Of a stretch of 64,000 nt of DNA, positions 42,709-51,703 are shown one piece after another (position 1 is the stretch's first letter; every line of letters begins with the position of its first letter). The translations under genes and the position numbers were made by a program. Source of the DNA: Hymenobacter plasmatis (GTDB lineage Bacteria > Bacteroidota > Bacteroidia > Cytophagales > Hymenobacteraceae); contig NZ_JAJFAW010000007.1 in assembly GCF_020711255.1 (NCBI RefSeq), forward strand, positions 1 through 64,000. Reading direction: 5' to 3'. Under the pieces are notes generated by a model. The model was not told where the DNA came from and did no database searches. It saw only the letters and a list, made by a program, of their open reading frames with translations.

Positions 42709-44103
42709 TTAAAAAGCGTTTTCTTCTCCTTTGAACACGTTGTACACGGTCAAAAACATGATTTTCAGGTCCAGCGACAGGCTCCAGTTTTCCAGGTACC
42801 ACAAGTCAAACTCCACCCGTTTCTGAATGTGGCGCAGCTCCGTGATTTCGCCGCGGAAACCGTTGACCTGCGCCCAGCCCGTGATACCGGGCTTAAGAAA
42901 CTGCCGAATCATGTACTGGTCTTCCAGGCCCGAATACTCCACGGTGTGCTTGAGCATGTGCGGCCGCGGGCCCACAATGCTCATCTGCCCCAGTAGGACG
43001 TTGAGGAACTGGGGGAATTCGTCGAGGCTGGTTTTGCGCATGAAGCGCCCAATCCTGGTGACCCGGGCGTCGTTGCGGGTGGCCTGTTTGGTGTTGGATT
43101 CCTGGTTGACCGTCATGCTCCGGAATTTGAAGCAGTCAAACGGTGCGTTGTTGAGGCCGCTGCGCTTTTGCACAAAAAAGATGGGCCCCGGCGATTGCAG
43201 GTAAATAATGATGCCCAACAACGGCACCAGCCAGCTCAGAATGAAGATGCAGACGCCCAAGCTCACTACAATGTCGAACGCCCGCTTCTTGAAGCGGTTC
43301 ATCACTTCCTGCAGCGGCTCTTTGCGCACGGAGAGAATGGGCAACTCGTACAAGTAGTCGACGTGCACTGGCCGGTTGATGAAGTAGGCAAAGTCGGGCA
43401 CAATGCGGAAGCGTATCAGGTCTTGGTCGGCCTGAAGCATCATGCCATATACCGAGCTGTTGTTCTCGGGCATGATGGTGGAGTAAATCTCGGTTACGCC
43501 GTGCTGCCGGGCAATGCTGAGCGTGTCGCTGATGCCCGGAAAAATGGAGTATTTGGCATGAGTGGCCGGCTTGCGCAGGTCGTCAACAAAACCGGCTATG
43601 CGCACGCTCAGCTCCTCGCTCTCGAGGTAGGTGGCGAGGCGCTCGGCCACTTTGTTATAACCAAGAATCAGCACACGCCGGTGCAGGCCGCCTTTTTTGC
43701 GCACCCAGGCCCGGATAAGCAAGTAGAACATGCGCGCGACCAGCAGCGCGCCCGAAAAGCTCAGAATGGTGGTGTAAGCAAACTCGCGGGCCAGCGGCAG
43801 CACGGCCCGCAGCAAAAAGGAGCTCACCAGCACCAGAAAAGCCCATACAAAGTAGATGGTGTATGTAGACTTCAGAAAGCGACGAAACACAATGAGCTGC
43901 CGGTACGCATAAATCTGGCCCACACCAGAAGCCAAAATCCAGGCGATGTTGATAATCAGCCAGTAAAAGGTGTGGGGAGAAATGAATCCGTGTTGGAGCT
44001 TATCGGGAATGTACTGCTGCGTGAATAAGTATATCACGTTCAGCATGAACAAGTCGAGAATCAAAAAAGGAATTTGCAGTGAGCGTAGAAATGTTCTATC
44101 CAT
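42709..44103 (-). CDS. Initiating sugar-phosphate transferase (WcaJ-type polyprenyl glycosylphosphotransferase)
   Basis: The 464-residue membrane protein should add the first sugar phosphate to undecaprenyl phosphate, starting each exopolysaccharide repeat unit. It has four or five N-terminal membrane helices (to about 140), a CoA-binding-like Rossmann domain (VLILGYNKVAERLATYL, about 145-260), a fifth helix (FDIVVSLGVCIFILSWLVP, about 275-295) and the bacterial transferase domain. Motifs in that domain are KRSGLNNAPFDCFKFRSM, LRKTSLDEFPQFLNVL-type (here RKTSLDEFPQFLNVL) and GPRPH, ending with PGITGWAQV and YLENWSLSLDLKI. This is the last gene of the main minus-strand run. Confidence 0.93.
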   Translation of the reverse strand: MDRTFLRSLQIPFLILDLFMLNVIYLFTQQYIPDKLQHGFISPHTFYWLIINIAWILASGVGQIYAYRQLIVFRRFLKSTYTIYFVWAFLVLVSSFLLRAVLPLAREFAYTTILSFSGALLVARMFYLLIRAWVRKKGGLHRRVLILGYNKVAERLATYLESEELSVRIAGFVDDLRKPATHAKYSIFPGISDTLSIARQHGVTEIYSTIMPENNSSVYGMMLQADQDLIRFRIVPDFAYFINRPVHVDYLYELPILSVRKEPLQEVMNRFKKRAFDIVVSLGVCIFILSWLVPLLGIIIYLQSPGPIFFVQKRSGLNNAPFDCFKFRSMTVNQESNTKQATRNDARVTRIGRFMRKTSLDEFPQFLNVLLGQMSIVGPRPHMLKHTVEYSGLEDQYMIRQFLKPGITGWAQVNGFRGEITELRHIQKRVEFDLWYLENWSLSLDLKIMFLTVYNVFKGEENAF

Positions 44104-44484
44104 AATTACCTGTCACTGTTGGGAATGCCTACTTCAGTCCAACTTGGAGCGGTGCGAACCATGCGGTTTCAGAGGTGTGCGTTGCTTGGATATAGCTTAA
44201 TTGCTGAGTCCAATCTGTTCTGTCAAAGTTACAGTAGTGTCGGCCCAATTACCTAGTAAGCGTTACAGTAGTTTTTGCTAAATAAACCAGCCTTTACCCG
44301 TACTATGTAGTTCCAAATGGGCTGATTGCTTGGTCCTTTAGCTCCAGCACCATTATGTTTCCTTGGCCTGCTGGTAGCGGGCGCTAGGGAATAGCTCGGG
44401 TTTGGCCAAGTTGGGAAGGCACTGGCGTGAAACAGCAAAGCCTATTTGCTGGATTTATGAGCCTAAAGTTGAGCGGCTGGTTAG
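44104..44484. other. Intergenic region in the exopolysaccharide locus
   Basis: The 380 bp between the initiating transferase and the DUF4184 gene contains no gene I can support. It holds short AT-rich stretches and the promoter of the transferase should lie near 44104-44250 on the minus strand. No strong terminator is evident. Confidence 0.4.
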
Positions 44485-45234
44485 TTAGCGCGCTACACTT
44501 TTCCGCTGAGAAAGCTGGTCTACTGCGCAGGTAAACACTAGCGCCAGCAATAAAGCCGCGAGAATTGCCACAATCCGGTCCTCCACATACAGGTCCGTGC
44601 CCAGTGCGAACCGGAGGCCGGCAATCGCTGCGGTGAGCAGAACAATAGAAAACCAAAACAGCCCAATTTGCCGGCTGCTAGCTAAAGCCGCTGAGGACTT
44701 TGGCAGGAAGTAGATAGCCAAGCCTACCGCCAAAAGGCCCGCTACCGAATGGGCCAAATGCACCCGATTATAGAGGTGGCTATGGGATTCCCATCCATGG
44801 AAAGCAGATATGATACGTTGGTGCACGTACCAATAATCGCCGCTTCGGTGCACAAACCAATCCCATCCGAAGTGTGTCAGTACGCCAATTAAAACCGAAA
44901 GCAACACAACGGGCCAGCGGTTTCTCAATACCTGCGGCCAATTCAAAGAGCTAAAGGGGACAAAACGAGCAGACAGTGGAGCAGGAAGGTGCGCAAGCAG
45001 AGGCATGCGCACCACCTGATGAAACAGGACCGTCAGCAGGACCGCAAAGGGAAGGTCGAACCACAAAAGCCCGGTCCAGGTGTGGCTATAATAGCTCAAC
45101 CCCTTGCGCATGCGCAGGAAATACTCAAAATCGGGGACGACACTGCCCGCCAGCAGCCCGGTCGCGGAAAGCCATTTTGTGGGCTTCCGCAGTAGCAGCA
45201 GCACCAGAGCGGGGTGAGAAAATGTGAAGGGCAT
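44485..45234 (-). CDS. DUF4184 family membrane protein
   Basis: The 249-residue protein has the DUF4184 start MPFTFSHPALVLLL and a DFEYFLR motif near 38-44 with YYSHTWTG, then five or six membrane helices and an internal HxxxD-like His/Asp set (GVLTHFGWDWFVHR). The motif arrangement suggests a metal-dependent membrane hydrolase, but no activity is established. It is convergent with nothing and lies between the GH16 gene and the initiating transferase. An in-frame start 8 codons earlier exists. Confidence 0.8.
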   Translation of the reverse strand: MPFTFSHPALVLLLLRKPTKWLSATGLLAGSVVPDFEYFLRMRKGLSYYSHTWTGLLWFDLPFAVLLTVLFHQVVRMPLLAHLPAPLSARFVPFSSLNWPQVLRNRWPVVLLSVLIGVLTHFGWDWFVHRSGDYWYVHQRIISAFHGWESHSHLYNRVHLAHSVAGLLAVGLAIYFLPKSSAALASSRQIGLFWFSIVLLTAAIAGLRFALGTDLYVEDRIVAILAALLLALVFTCAVDQLSQRKSVAR

Positions 45235-45430
45235 CGAAAGGCTACAACTTTTAATCAAAGTGGCAACCGGGAGCCAACAGGACTAGCAGTGCTCGGCAAA
45301 GTTAAGTCCTGCCTAAGGCCGGGAAGCCTGCTTTTGACAATTCATCCCTAGCCGGGAAAACCTTTTCAGTAGTATCTACGCATTGGTGAATGCCGATTTG
45401 CGAATACCCCACACTCTTACCATTCGAGCT

Positions 45431-46426
45431 ATGTTTCAACGATTTACTAGGACAAGTACGCTCTGTATTAGCGTGTTTGTTGCTGCTACTGCGGGGTGCC
45501 AGTCCACTATGCAGCCGGTAGCGCCTATTCAACAGCCTAAGGTGGCCAATCTAGCTCCCCAAGCAACTGCTACTGCGGCGGGCGTTTGTAACTACGACCA
45601 GACGGCTGCAAAGGAGGCTGAACTCCTGAATGCCGGTTGGAAAAAGACCTTCGAGGATAATTTCGATGCGAGCCCCGCCAGCAGCTTGAATCCTAACTGG
45701 AATGTGTGGGTAGGCGGCGCGTTTAACAACGAGCTGGAAATGTTTACGGCCAACGAACGCAACCTGTACGTTGCGCCCGACCCCGATAACACGGCCAACA
45801 ACGTGCTGGTTATTAAAGCCATCAAGGAGAGCGTGACGGGCCCCAAGTACCGCCAGGATGTAGATGCTACTCCAACTAACTTCGAGTTTACCTCGGCTCG
45901 GATTGAGTCGAAGGCCATGTACGCGCCTAATAAAACAAACAGTCAGGTCCGGTTCGTGTCCCGCATTAAGCTTCCGAGCGGGTACGGCATGTGGCCCGCG
46001 TTTTGGCTGTACGGCGATAACTGGCCCACCAACGGAGAAATTGATATTCTGGAAGCCCGGGGCAACGAGCCGTTCCTATTCCAATCCAACTACTTCTTCG
46101 GCCGGCAAGCCAACAACAACCTGGTGCAGAATGCGGCCACGTACATCACCACAAATACCAGCCTCACGGATTGCTGGCACGTGTACGAGCTGGTATGGAC
46201 CAAGCAGTCGCTCACCTTTCTCCTCGATGGCCAAGTGGTGGACGTAAAAACCGGCGGCTACGTGCCCGACCTCTACGCCAAGCTCGAACGCATCACACTC
46301 AATCAGGCAGTTGGCGGCGACTTCTTTTACAAGGACTCCGCCATTCCGACGCCCAGCCAAATTCCACTCAACGAGGGCGAAGGCGTAATGCTGGTGGACT
46401 GGGTCAAGGTCTACGTCAAGAAATAG
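45431..46426 (+). CDS. Glycoside hydrolase family 16 lipoprotein (endo-beta-glucanase-like)
   Basis: The 331-residue protein has a lipoprotein signal (lipobox ATAGC, about residue 19), a Gln/Ala/Pro-rich spacer and a GH16 beta-jelly-roll from about 60. The catalytic signature is GEIDILEARG (nucleophile and acid/base Glu). Other typical positions are MWPAFWLYGDNW and VWTKQSLTFLLDGQVV. It should hydrolyse beta-1,3 or beta-1,4 glucans or galactans outside the cell. It is the only plus-strand gene in the exopolysaccharide locus, so it may trim or release the polymer made by the locus. Confidence 0.9.
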   Translation: MFQRFTRTSTLCISVFVAATAGCQSTMQPVAPIQQPKVANLAPQATATAAGVCNYDQTAAKEAELLNAGWKKTFEDNFDASPASSLNPNWNVWVGGAFNNELEMFTANERNLYVAPDPDNTANNVLVIKAIKESVTGPKYRQDVDATPTNFEFTSARIESKAMYAPNKTNSQVRFVSRIKLPSGYGMWPAFWLYGDNWPTNGEIDILEARGNEPFLFQSNYFFGRQANNNLVQNAATYITTNTSLTDCWHVYELVWTKQSLTFLLDGQVVDVKTGGYVPDLYAKLERITLNQAVGGDFFYKDSAIPTPSQIPLNEGEGVMLVDWVKVYVKK

Positions 46427-46515
46427 TCCGTTCCACAGTCACCCGGCTCCGGCTCTGGTCAATGGGAGAATGGTGGCCATGGGCGAGCTCGAGAGCCGTG
46501 CCCAATTTTACCGGT

Positions 46516-47652
46516 TTAGCTCAATTTCGCCCTTGTTACCCGTTTGTGTTGGCGGGCCTTAAAGATTTCTTGGAAGTGCGTAGCGTACTGGTCAATGATT
46601 CGGTCCCAGTTATAAACCAACTCAATTTTTTTGGAGTTGTCCTCCAGCATCTTCGCGTAGGCTGGGTCTTCCTTGCGAACGGTGCCGAGGGCGGCGGCTA
46701 CATCGGCAGCCGTGGAGAAATACAGCGCATCTTCCTCGAGCACGTATTTATTGAAGGCGTTGTCGTTGGCGCAAATCAATGCCCCGGAAGCCATGGCTTC
46801 TAGAAGCGACGGATTGGTGCCGCCCACGGTGTGGCCGTGGAAGTAGAGGTTGGAATAGTAGCGAATGTTGTTGAGGGTGTTGATGTTGTAGATGCCGCCT
46901 ACAAACTGAATGTTCGCGGCCCCCTGAAATTTGTTCTTTAAGTACTCGCCATATTGGCTCTCGTGCTTGCCCACCACCAGGAAGGGGCGGTCTACGCCGG
47001 CCTGCACCACGCCGTCGAGAATGACTTCGATGCTGTTTTCGGGTTCGAGCCGGGCGATGAGCATGTCGTAGCCGTAGAGCGTGAGCTTGTAGGCAGCGAG
47101 GTCGCCGGGGTCGGGGGTGGTGAATGAGTGGGCCCCGTAAGCAATAAAGGTGGAGTCAACGTTGAACTTATCCTTCAGATACTGCTGAATGCCAATGGAG
47201 TCCGATATTAGATGGTCGCTGTGGGTGACGGCCATTTTTTCGGCGAACTGCAGGAAACGCTGCACCGGCTTGGAAAACTTAGACCGCTTCCACTCCAAGC
47301 CATCCATGTTGGTGGTGACGATGGTTTTTTTGCGCGGCAGCAGCTTGCCCCACACCGAGCTGCTGGTGTACCCAAGCTGCAAGATGATGTCGAAGTCGCG
47401 CTGCCGGCAGTCACGGATACAGTTGTAATCGTAAATAAACTGCCCCACGGTGCCGTATTTAAACTCCGGGTCGTAGGCATGAATGAGGTTCACGCCGTTC
47501 CAGGTCGTTTCCTGAAAGGGGTGGTTGTGCGAGTTGTAGACCGTGACCGCAAAGCCGCGCTTCACCAGCCCAACCGCCAGGTATTCGGCGCACTGCTCAA
47601 ACCCGCCGTAGTTGTTGGGGATGCCCCGGGTACCAATGATTGCAATTTTCAT
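46516..47652 (-). CDS. Glycosyltransferase with DUF1972 (rhamnosyltransferase-like, GT4)
   Basis: The 378-residue protein begins MKIAIIGTRGIPNNYGGFEQ, the DUF1972 signature of GT4 enzymes such as rhamnosyltransferases of capsule loci. A second Rossmann domain has GGTNPSLLEAMASGALI (donor-binding Glu). It should add one sugar to the lipid-linked repeat unit on the inner membrane face. The next gene ends 4 bp upstream, so they are translationally close. The sugar cannot be named from the sequence. Confidence 0.88.
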   Translation of the reverse strand: MKIAIIGTRGIPNNYGGFEQCAEYLAVGLVKRGFAVTVYNSHNHPFQETTWNGVNLIHAYDPEFKYGTVGQFIYDYNCIRDCRQRDFDIILQLGYTSSSVWGKLLPRKKTIVTTNMDGLEWKRSKFSKPVQRFLQFAEKMAVTHSDHLISDSIGIQQYLKDKFNVDSTFIAYGAHSFTTPDPGDLAAYKLTLYGYDMLIARLEPENSIEVILDGVVQAGVDRPFLVVGKHESQYGEYLKNKFQGAANIQFVGGIYNINTLNNIRYYSNLYFHGHTVGGTNPSLLEAMASGALICANDNAFNKYVLEEDALYFSTAADVAAALGTVRKEDPAYAKMLEDNSKKIELVYNWDRIIDQYATHFQEIFKARQHKRVTRAKLS

Positions 47653-47655
47653 AAG

Positions 47656-48744
47656 CTAGGGATTCAATACTTGTTGGTAAGCGGCCAGGGTTTGGGCGGC
47701 AGTGTCCTGCCAAGTGTAATGCGAAAAAATATGGTCTTTCAGGCGCGCATTTACTGGTTCGGTATGCGCCTGCAACAGCGCCCCCCGGATAGATTCCACG
47801 TCGTCCGGCTCGCAGTAGTAAGCCATGTCGCCAAAGTATTCTTCGGTGTCGCCTTTGCGCGTCACCACGAGGTTGCAGCCCAGGGCGCCGGCTTCCAGGG
47901 AGCTCAGGCCCGTGGTTTCAAACCAGCTGGGCAGCACGTGCACCTTGGCTGCCTTATAGAGGCCGGCCAACGTGCGGTGGTCCATGTGTGGGATAAACTG
48001 CACGTTGGGGGCATTCTGGGCCAGGCGCTGGCACTGCTCGTAGTAGGCCATATGGTTGGGGGCAGGCTTGCCCACGATGGTCAGCTGCAGGGAAGTGCCC
48101 AGCACGGCCTGAATCAAGTTGAGCTGATTTTTTAATCCTTCGATGCGCCCCACGCAAAGCACGTGGCCCTCGAAGGCCGGGTTTGCCACCACGCCCTCGC
48201 CAAATAGGCTGGGGTCAATGGCATTGACTACCTTTTGGTACCGCTTGTCGACTTGGTAAGCGGCCGTCAAGCGCTGGTATTCGTGGTGGGAATTGGGCAG
48301 CAGCATAGCCGCCCGAGAGGCCAGATGTTGCACCGACTTGCGCTGGCCGTGCAGCAGGAAATAGCGCGACTTGATGGCGTCGCCGTTTTTCACAGCCCGG
48401 GCCAGGGCTTTGGCGTACTCGAGTTGGTCGCGGTTCAAAACCATGTTGAGAACCCGCAAGGGACCGGTGCGGCACTTGCGCTCGTACTCCGAGTAGTCAA
48501 CAAAAATGGTGGAGATGACGAATGGAACCGCCGTGGCCTGCGCGTGCGGCAGAATATCATCGGGGCGAATGATATTGAAGAAATGCAGAAGGTCGTAGTC
48601 CTCGTAGGCAATGGCTTGGTTGCTGAGCTTTAAGTCCACTTCCACGCCCAATTCCCGCAGGTACTTGGCCGTCATCTCAATCTGGGTGGAATCGCCCCCC
48701 GGGGCCGAGAAGTGTGTGCTACGGGCAATCATTAAAACCTTCAT
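47656..48744 (-). CDS. Glycosyltransferase family 4
   Basis: The 362-residue GT-B enzyme starts MKVLMIARSTHFSAPGGDST with a GT4 nucleotide-sugar site further on (VLPSWFETTGLSSLEAGALGCNLVVT, the conserved E-x7-E region of the donor domain, quoted as FETTGLSSLEAGALGCN). The start is chosen at MKVLMI, as an earlier in-frame start adds 25 residues of poor quality. It acts on the lipid-linked oligosaccharide, between the GT2 and the DUF1972 transferase. Donor and acceptor are unknown. Confidence 0.88.
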   Translation of the reverse strand: MKVLMIARSTHFSAPGGDSTQIEMTAKYLRELGVEVDLKLSNQAIAYEDYDLLHFFNIIRPDDILPHAQATAVPFVISTIFVDYSEYERKCRTGPLRVLNMVLNRDQLEYAKALARAVKNGDAIKSRYFLLHGQRKSVQHLASRAAMLLPNSHHEYQRLTAAYQVDKRYQKVVNAIDPSLFGEGVVANPAFEGHVLCVGRIEGLKNQLNLIQAVLGTSLQLTIVGKPAPNHMAYYEQCQRLAQNAPNVQFIPHMDHRTLAGLYKAAKVHVLPSWFETTGLSSLEAGALGCNLVVTRKGDTEEYFGDMAYYCEPDDVESIRGALLQAHTEPVNARLKDHIFSHYTWQDTAAQTLAAYQQVLNP

Positions 48745-48793
48745 GGCGGGCTGGGGAAGGGGCAAAGCGGATGTCAACAGAAGCTGGGATTGT

Positions 48794-49699
48794 TTAGGCG
48801 GCAGCCCGGCTTTGGCCAAAGTACTTTTCCCGTACCACGCTTAGGTACCCCAGCGCGGCCAGTTGGTTGATTTTAAAATAGGTGCGCTTCTGCGGGGCCC
48901 TGGTGTGGGCTCCGTAGAGGTTGAAGGCCGCCAGCATGATCAGCGATTTCACGGCTTTGGCCCCAAAGCGCGCCGGGGCGGCCTTACCATCAATCAGCCC
49001 TTCTGACCGGCCACTCAGCTGGGCATAGGTGTAGATATATTCCAGGTTGAGCTTGTTGGCAATTTTGTGGTACACCACCAGTTTCGGCTCGTACCAGATG
49101 GAATAGCCCAAGGCGCGGGCCCGGTTGAAGTAGTCGTTTTCCTCGCCGGCCATCAGGTTGTTGCCTTTGCGGCCCAGTTCGGGATTGTACCACCCGATGC
49201 GTTCAGCCACGGTTTTGCGCAGAGCGTAGTTGGCGCCCATGAGCTTTTCGGTGGGCTGGGCTTCGTCGCCCAGGTCAAACATGCTGGCCAAGTAGTAGTA
49301 CTTCTTCGGCAGCCAATCCGGAACGGCCGCGTTGTACGCCAGTACTTTGCCGCCCACAATGTTCAGGTCGGGGTTGGCAAAGAGGTTTTCGCACACGTCG
49401 AGGTAGCGGGCGTCGAGGTCAATGTCGTCGTCAACAAAAATGAGAACGTCGTTTTTGGCCTCCTTAATGCCCCTGTTTCGGGCATGCGACAAGCCCTGCT
49501 CCGTTTCGAGAACGTAGCGCACCACCGGATTCTGCAAAAACGGTTTCACGGCTTCCGCGGTGCCATCGGTCGAGTTGTTGTCGATGACCAGCAATTCGTA
49601 ATTGCTATGCGCCGCGCAATGAAGTAGAATCGATTCTATCGTTTCCTGAATGAACGGAACACGGTTGTAGGTGCAAACAATAAACGTAAAAGTGAGCAT
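48794..49699 (-). CDS. Glycosyltransferase family 2
   Basis: The 301-residue GT-A enzyme starts FTFIVCTYNRVPFIQETIESI, followed by ELLVIDNNSTDGT (nucleotide-binding) and the metal-binding DDD of VLIFVDDDIDLD, then the acceptor-side motif LGRKGNNLMAGEENDYFNRA. A hydrophobic C-terminus is short. It is a typical exopolysaccharide repeat-unit enzyme. It lies 50 bp upstream of the GT4 gene on the same strand. Confidence 0.92.
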   Translation of the reverse strand: MLTFTFIVCTYNRVPFIQETIESILLHCAAHSNYELLVIDNNSTDGTAEAVKPFLQNPVVRYVLETEQGLSHARNRGIKEAKNDVLIFVDDDIDLDARYLDVCENLFANPDLNIVGGKVLAYNAAVPDWLPKKYYYLASMFDLGDEAQPTEKLMGANYALRKTVAERIGWYNPELGRKGNNLMAGEENDYFNRARALGYSIWYEPKLVVYHKIANKLNLEYIYTYAQLSGRSEGLIDGKAAPARFGAKAVKSLIMLAAFNLYGAHTRAPQKRTYFKINQLAALGYLSVVREKYFGQSRAAA

Positions 49700-49845
49700 C
49701 TAGGCAGGAGGGAAACGGCCATTATCCCAGTTGGAAGGGATAAGTGGGCAGCGGTGAAACGAAATAGGTTAACTGCGAGAGCGGCGCTTTTGCGGAGTCG
49801 GAAGAAGAACCTAATTGGTGATTGTGGGTCGGGTACGGGTTCGGT

Positions 49846-51507
49846 TCAGGGTTTTGCGGGCGTGATGAAATTTTGCACGTCAAACACTTTGTAATTGCCG
49901 CCCAGAATAAGCTGCGGTTGGGGCTTGAGCTGGGCCGCCGCCGCGCTCTTGGTAGAGTCCTGGCCCGTGAACCGGATGTTTCCTAAATCGGCCAGGGTGT
50001 AAAACACATTTTGCGAGCCTAGGGCTACATTTTTATTCTGTTCCATGTCGGCCAGCCGGCGCGGAAAGGTGCGGCGGTAATCGGGCGAGAGCCACACAAA
50101 CCACGGGATGTGCGCCACGAAAATGGAAGGAACCGGAAAGCCGTGTTGCGATTGCTGGCGGCTGTCGTCGAACAGCTCCTCGCCGTGGTCTGAAAGGTAG
50201 TTAACCCAGGATAAAGCGGGCTGGCGCTCCACCATCCGTATCGTGCTGTCGACAAGCGCATCGGTGTAGCGAATACTGTTGTCGTAGCTGTTGATAAGGG
50301 CCTGCTTTTTTGTCACGTCAGTCGGCCGGGCATTTACTGAGCGGGCCGTGGGCTGGAAGTGAGCATACGCGGGCGGGTAGCGGGCATCGTAATCGTAATG
50401 GCTACCCAGCGTGTGCAGCACAATGAATGCTTTGGATTCGCCCTTGTCAAGAATCTTTTTTAATGCCCCGAGCAGCTCCAGGTCGTAATGGACGCTCTTG
50501 GTCGATTCGTAGGCCGAGGAAAAATACAGGCGCGTTTCGGCCTCGTTGGCGTGAATGCCGATGTTGCCGTAGTCAAACTGGTTGCTCAACCAGTACGTTT
50601 TAAAGCCGCTTTCGCGAAACAAGCTGACCACGCTTTTCTCCTGGTAATGCAGGTCGTAGTTGGTGGCCGTGGCCCGGGTCACGAGCATAGGCACGCTGTA
50701 CTCGGTCAGGTAAGCGCCCGTCGACATGTTGGAGAATGATACGAGCTGCTGCTGCCGGGTAGCAAGCCGCGGCGAGGTGGGCCGGGCGTACCCGTTGATG
50801 CCCCAATGGTCGTAGCGGCTCGTTTCGCCCAGGATAAGCACATATATCTGTCGCTCCTCGGGCTTTGACTTGGGTTGCGCGTGAAAGGTGAAATTCTTGG
50901 TGTTGTCGGCGAAGGCCTTCACGGTGGCATGCTGCTGCACCAAGAGCTTGCCGGCATAGTACATGGAGCCCGGAAAAAAGGAGGAGATGTTGATTTTCAC
51001 CTGCTCCACGTACGTGCCAGGCTTCGCCCGCAGCAAAGGCGTGAGCAGCAGAAAAGCTAGTCCACCCAACGACGCCAAAAGGGCCGGCCGACTTGGGATA
51101 TAATTGGGAGACCAGCGGATAAGCTGCGCGTAGAAAAACAGGTAAAAAAGCAGCGCCGCTAGTATGTAGAGGTAGTACCCTTTCAGCAGCTCCGTGGCCT
51201 CGGCAAACGTGGTGTTGCGGATAACGAGTAGGACATCAAAGTTTAGGTTGACATTGTAAACGATAACGCATGCCACCGAAACAACTGCCAGTAGCCCCAG
51301 CGGCATGAGCAGCCACACGTAAAGCTTCACCCACCGATGGAACAGGTACAGCGGCAGCGCTACTACTGCCGTGCAAATCGCATAGGCCAACCCTGCTTCC
51401 AGCCAGTTCCGGTTCAGGGCATAATACAGAACGTCGGGGAATGCTAATAGGAAAGTTACAAGTAACAAAATTGCTCCTCGTCGATTTCCATTGGTTTCGG
51501 TTTGCAT
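49846..51507 (-). CDS. Phosphoethanolamine transferase-like sulfatase-fold enzyme
   Basis: The 553-residue protein has five N-terminal membrane helices (to about 190) and a periplasmic alkaline-phosphatase/sulfatase-like domain. The motif VLILGETSRYDHWGINGYARPTSP near 225 gives the metal-binding Glu. A nucleophile Thr candidate lies in SNMSTGAYLTEYSVPM near 266. The C-terminal metal site is YLSDHGEELFD. This is the EptA/Cpt-type layout, in which phosphoethanolamine from phosphatidylethanolamine is put on a lipid or sugar. Here it may decorate the exopolysaccharide or lipid A. It is among the glycosyltransferase genes and on the same strand. Confidence 0.85.
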   Translation of the reverse strand: MQTETNGNRRGAILLLVTFLLAFPDVLYYALNRNWLEAGLAYAICTAVVALPLYLFHRWVKLYVWLLMPLGLLAVVSVACVIVYNVNLNFDVLLVIRNTTFAEATELLKGYYLYILAALLFYLFFYAQLIRWSPNYIPSRPALLASLGGLAFLLLTPLLRAKPGTYVEQVKINISSFFPGSMYYAGKLLVQQHATVKAFADNTKNFTFHAQPKSKPEERQIYVLILGETSRYDHWGINGYARPTSPRLATRQQQLVSFSNMSTGAYLTEYSVPMLVTRATATNYDLHYQEKSVVSLFRESGFKTYWLSNQFDYGNIGIHANEAETRLYFSSAYESTKSVHYDLELLGALKKILDKGESKAFIVLHTLGSHYDYDARYPPAYAHFQPTARSVNARPTDVTKKQALINSYDNSIRYTDALVDSTIRMVERQPALSWVNYLSDHGEELFDDSRQQSQHGFPVPSIFVAHIPWFVWLSPDYRRTFPRRLADMEQNKNVALGSQNVFYTLADLGNIRFTGQDSTKSAAAAQLKPQPQLILGGNYKVFDVQNFITPAKP

Positions 51508-51703
51508 TCAAAAAAGCGAAAGTTATCGGGGAAAGATACTACGAAAGAATGCATTCAGTCAAAACAAGCGCTGAGCTTTTTCCGAGTCCAATGAGGTGCC
51601 CGGCAATTTTGCGTGCGCTAGAGCAGCAGTTGAGCTGGCTTATAGGACTAGCTGGCCCTTAGCGACTTGCTATAACAAGGGCCAAGCTTATGCTACTAGG
51701 GCC

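Noticed and set aside
43168..44028. 286-codon open frame opposite the sugar transferase gene
   Set aside because: The sense gene has all family motifs. The antisense product has no recognisable domain.
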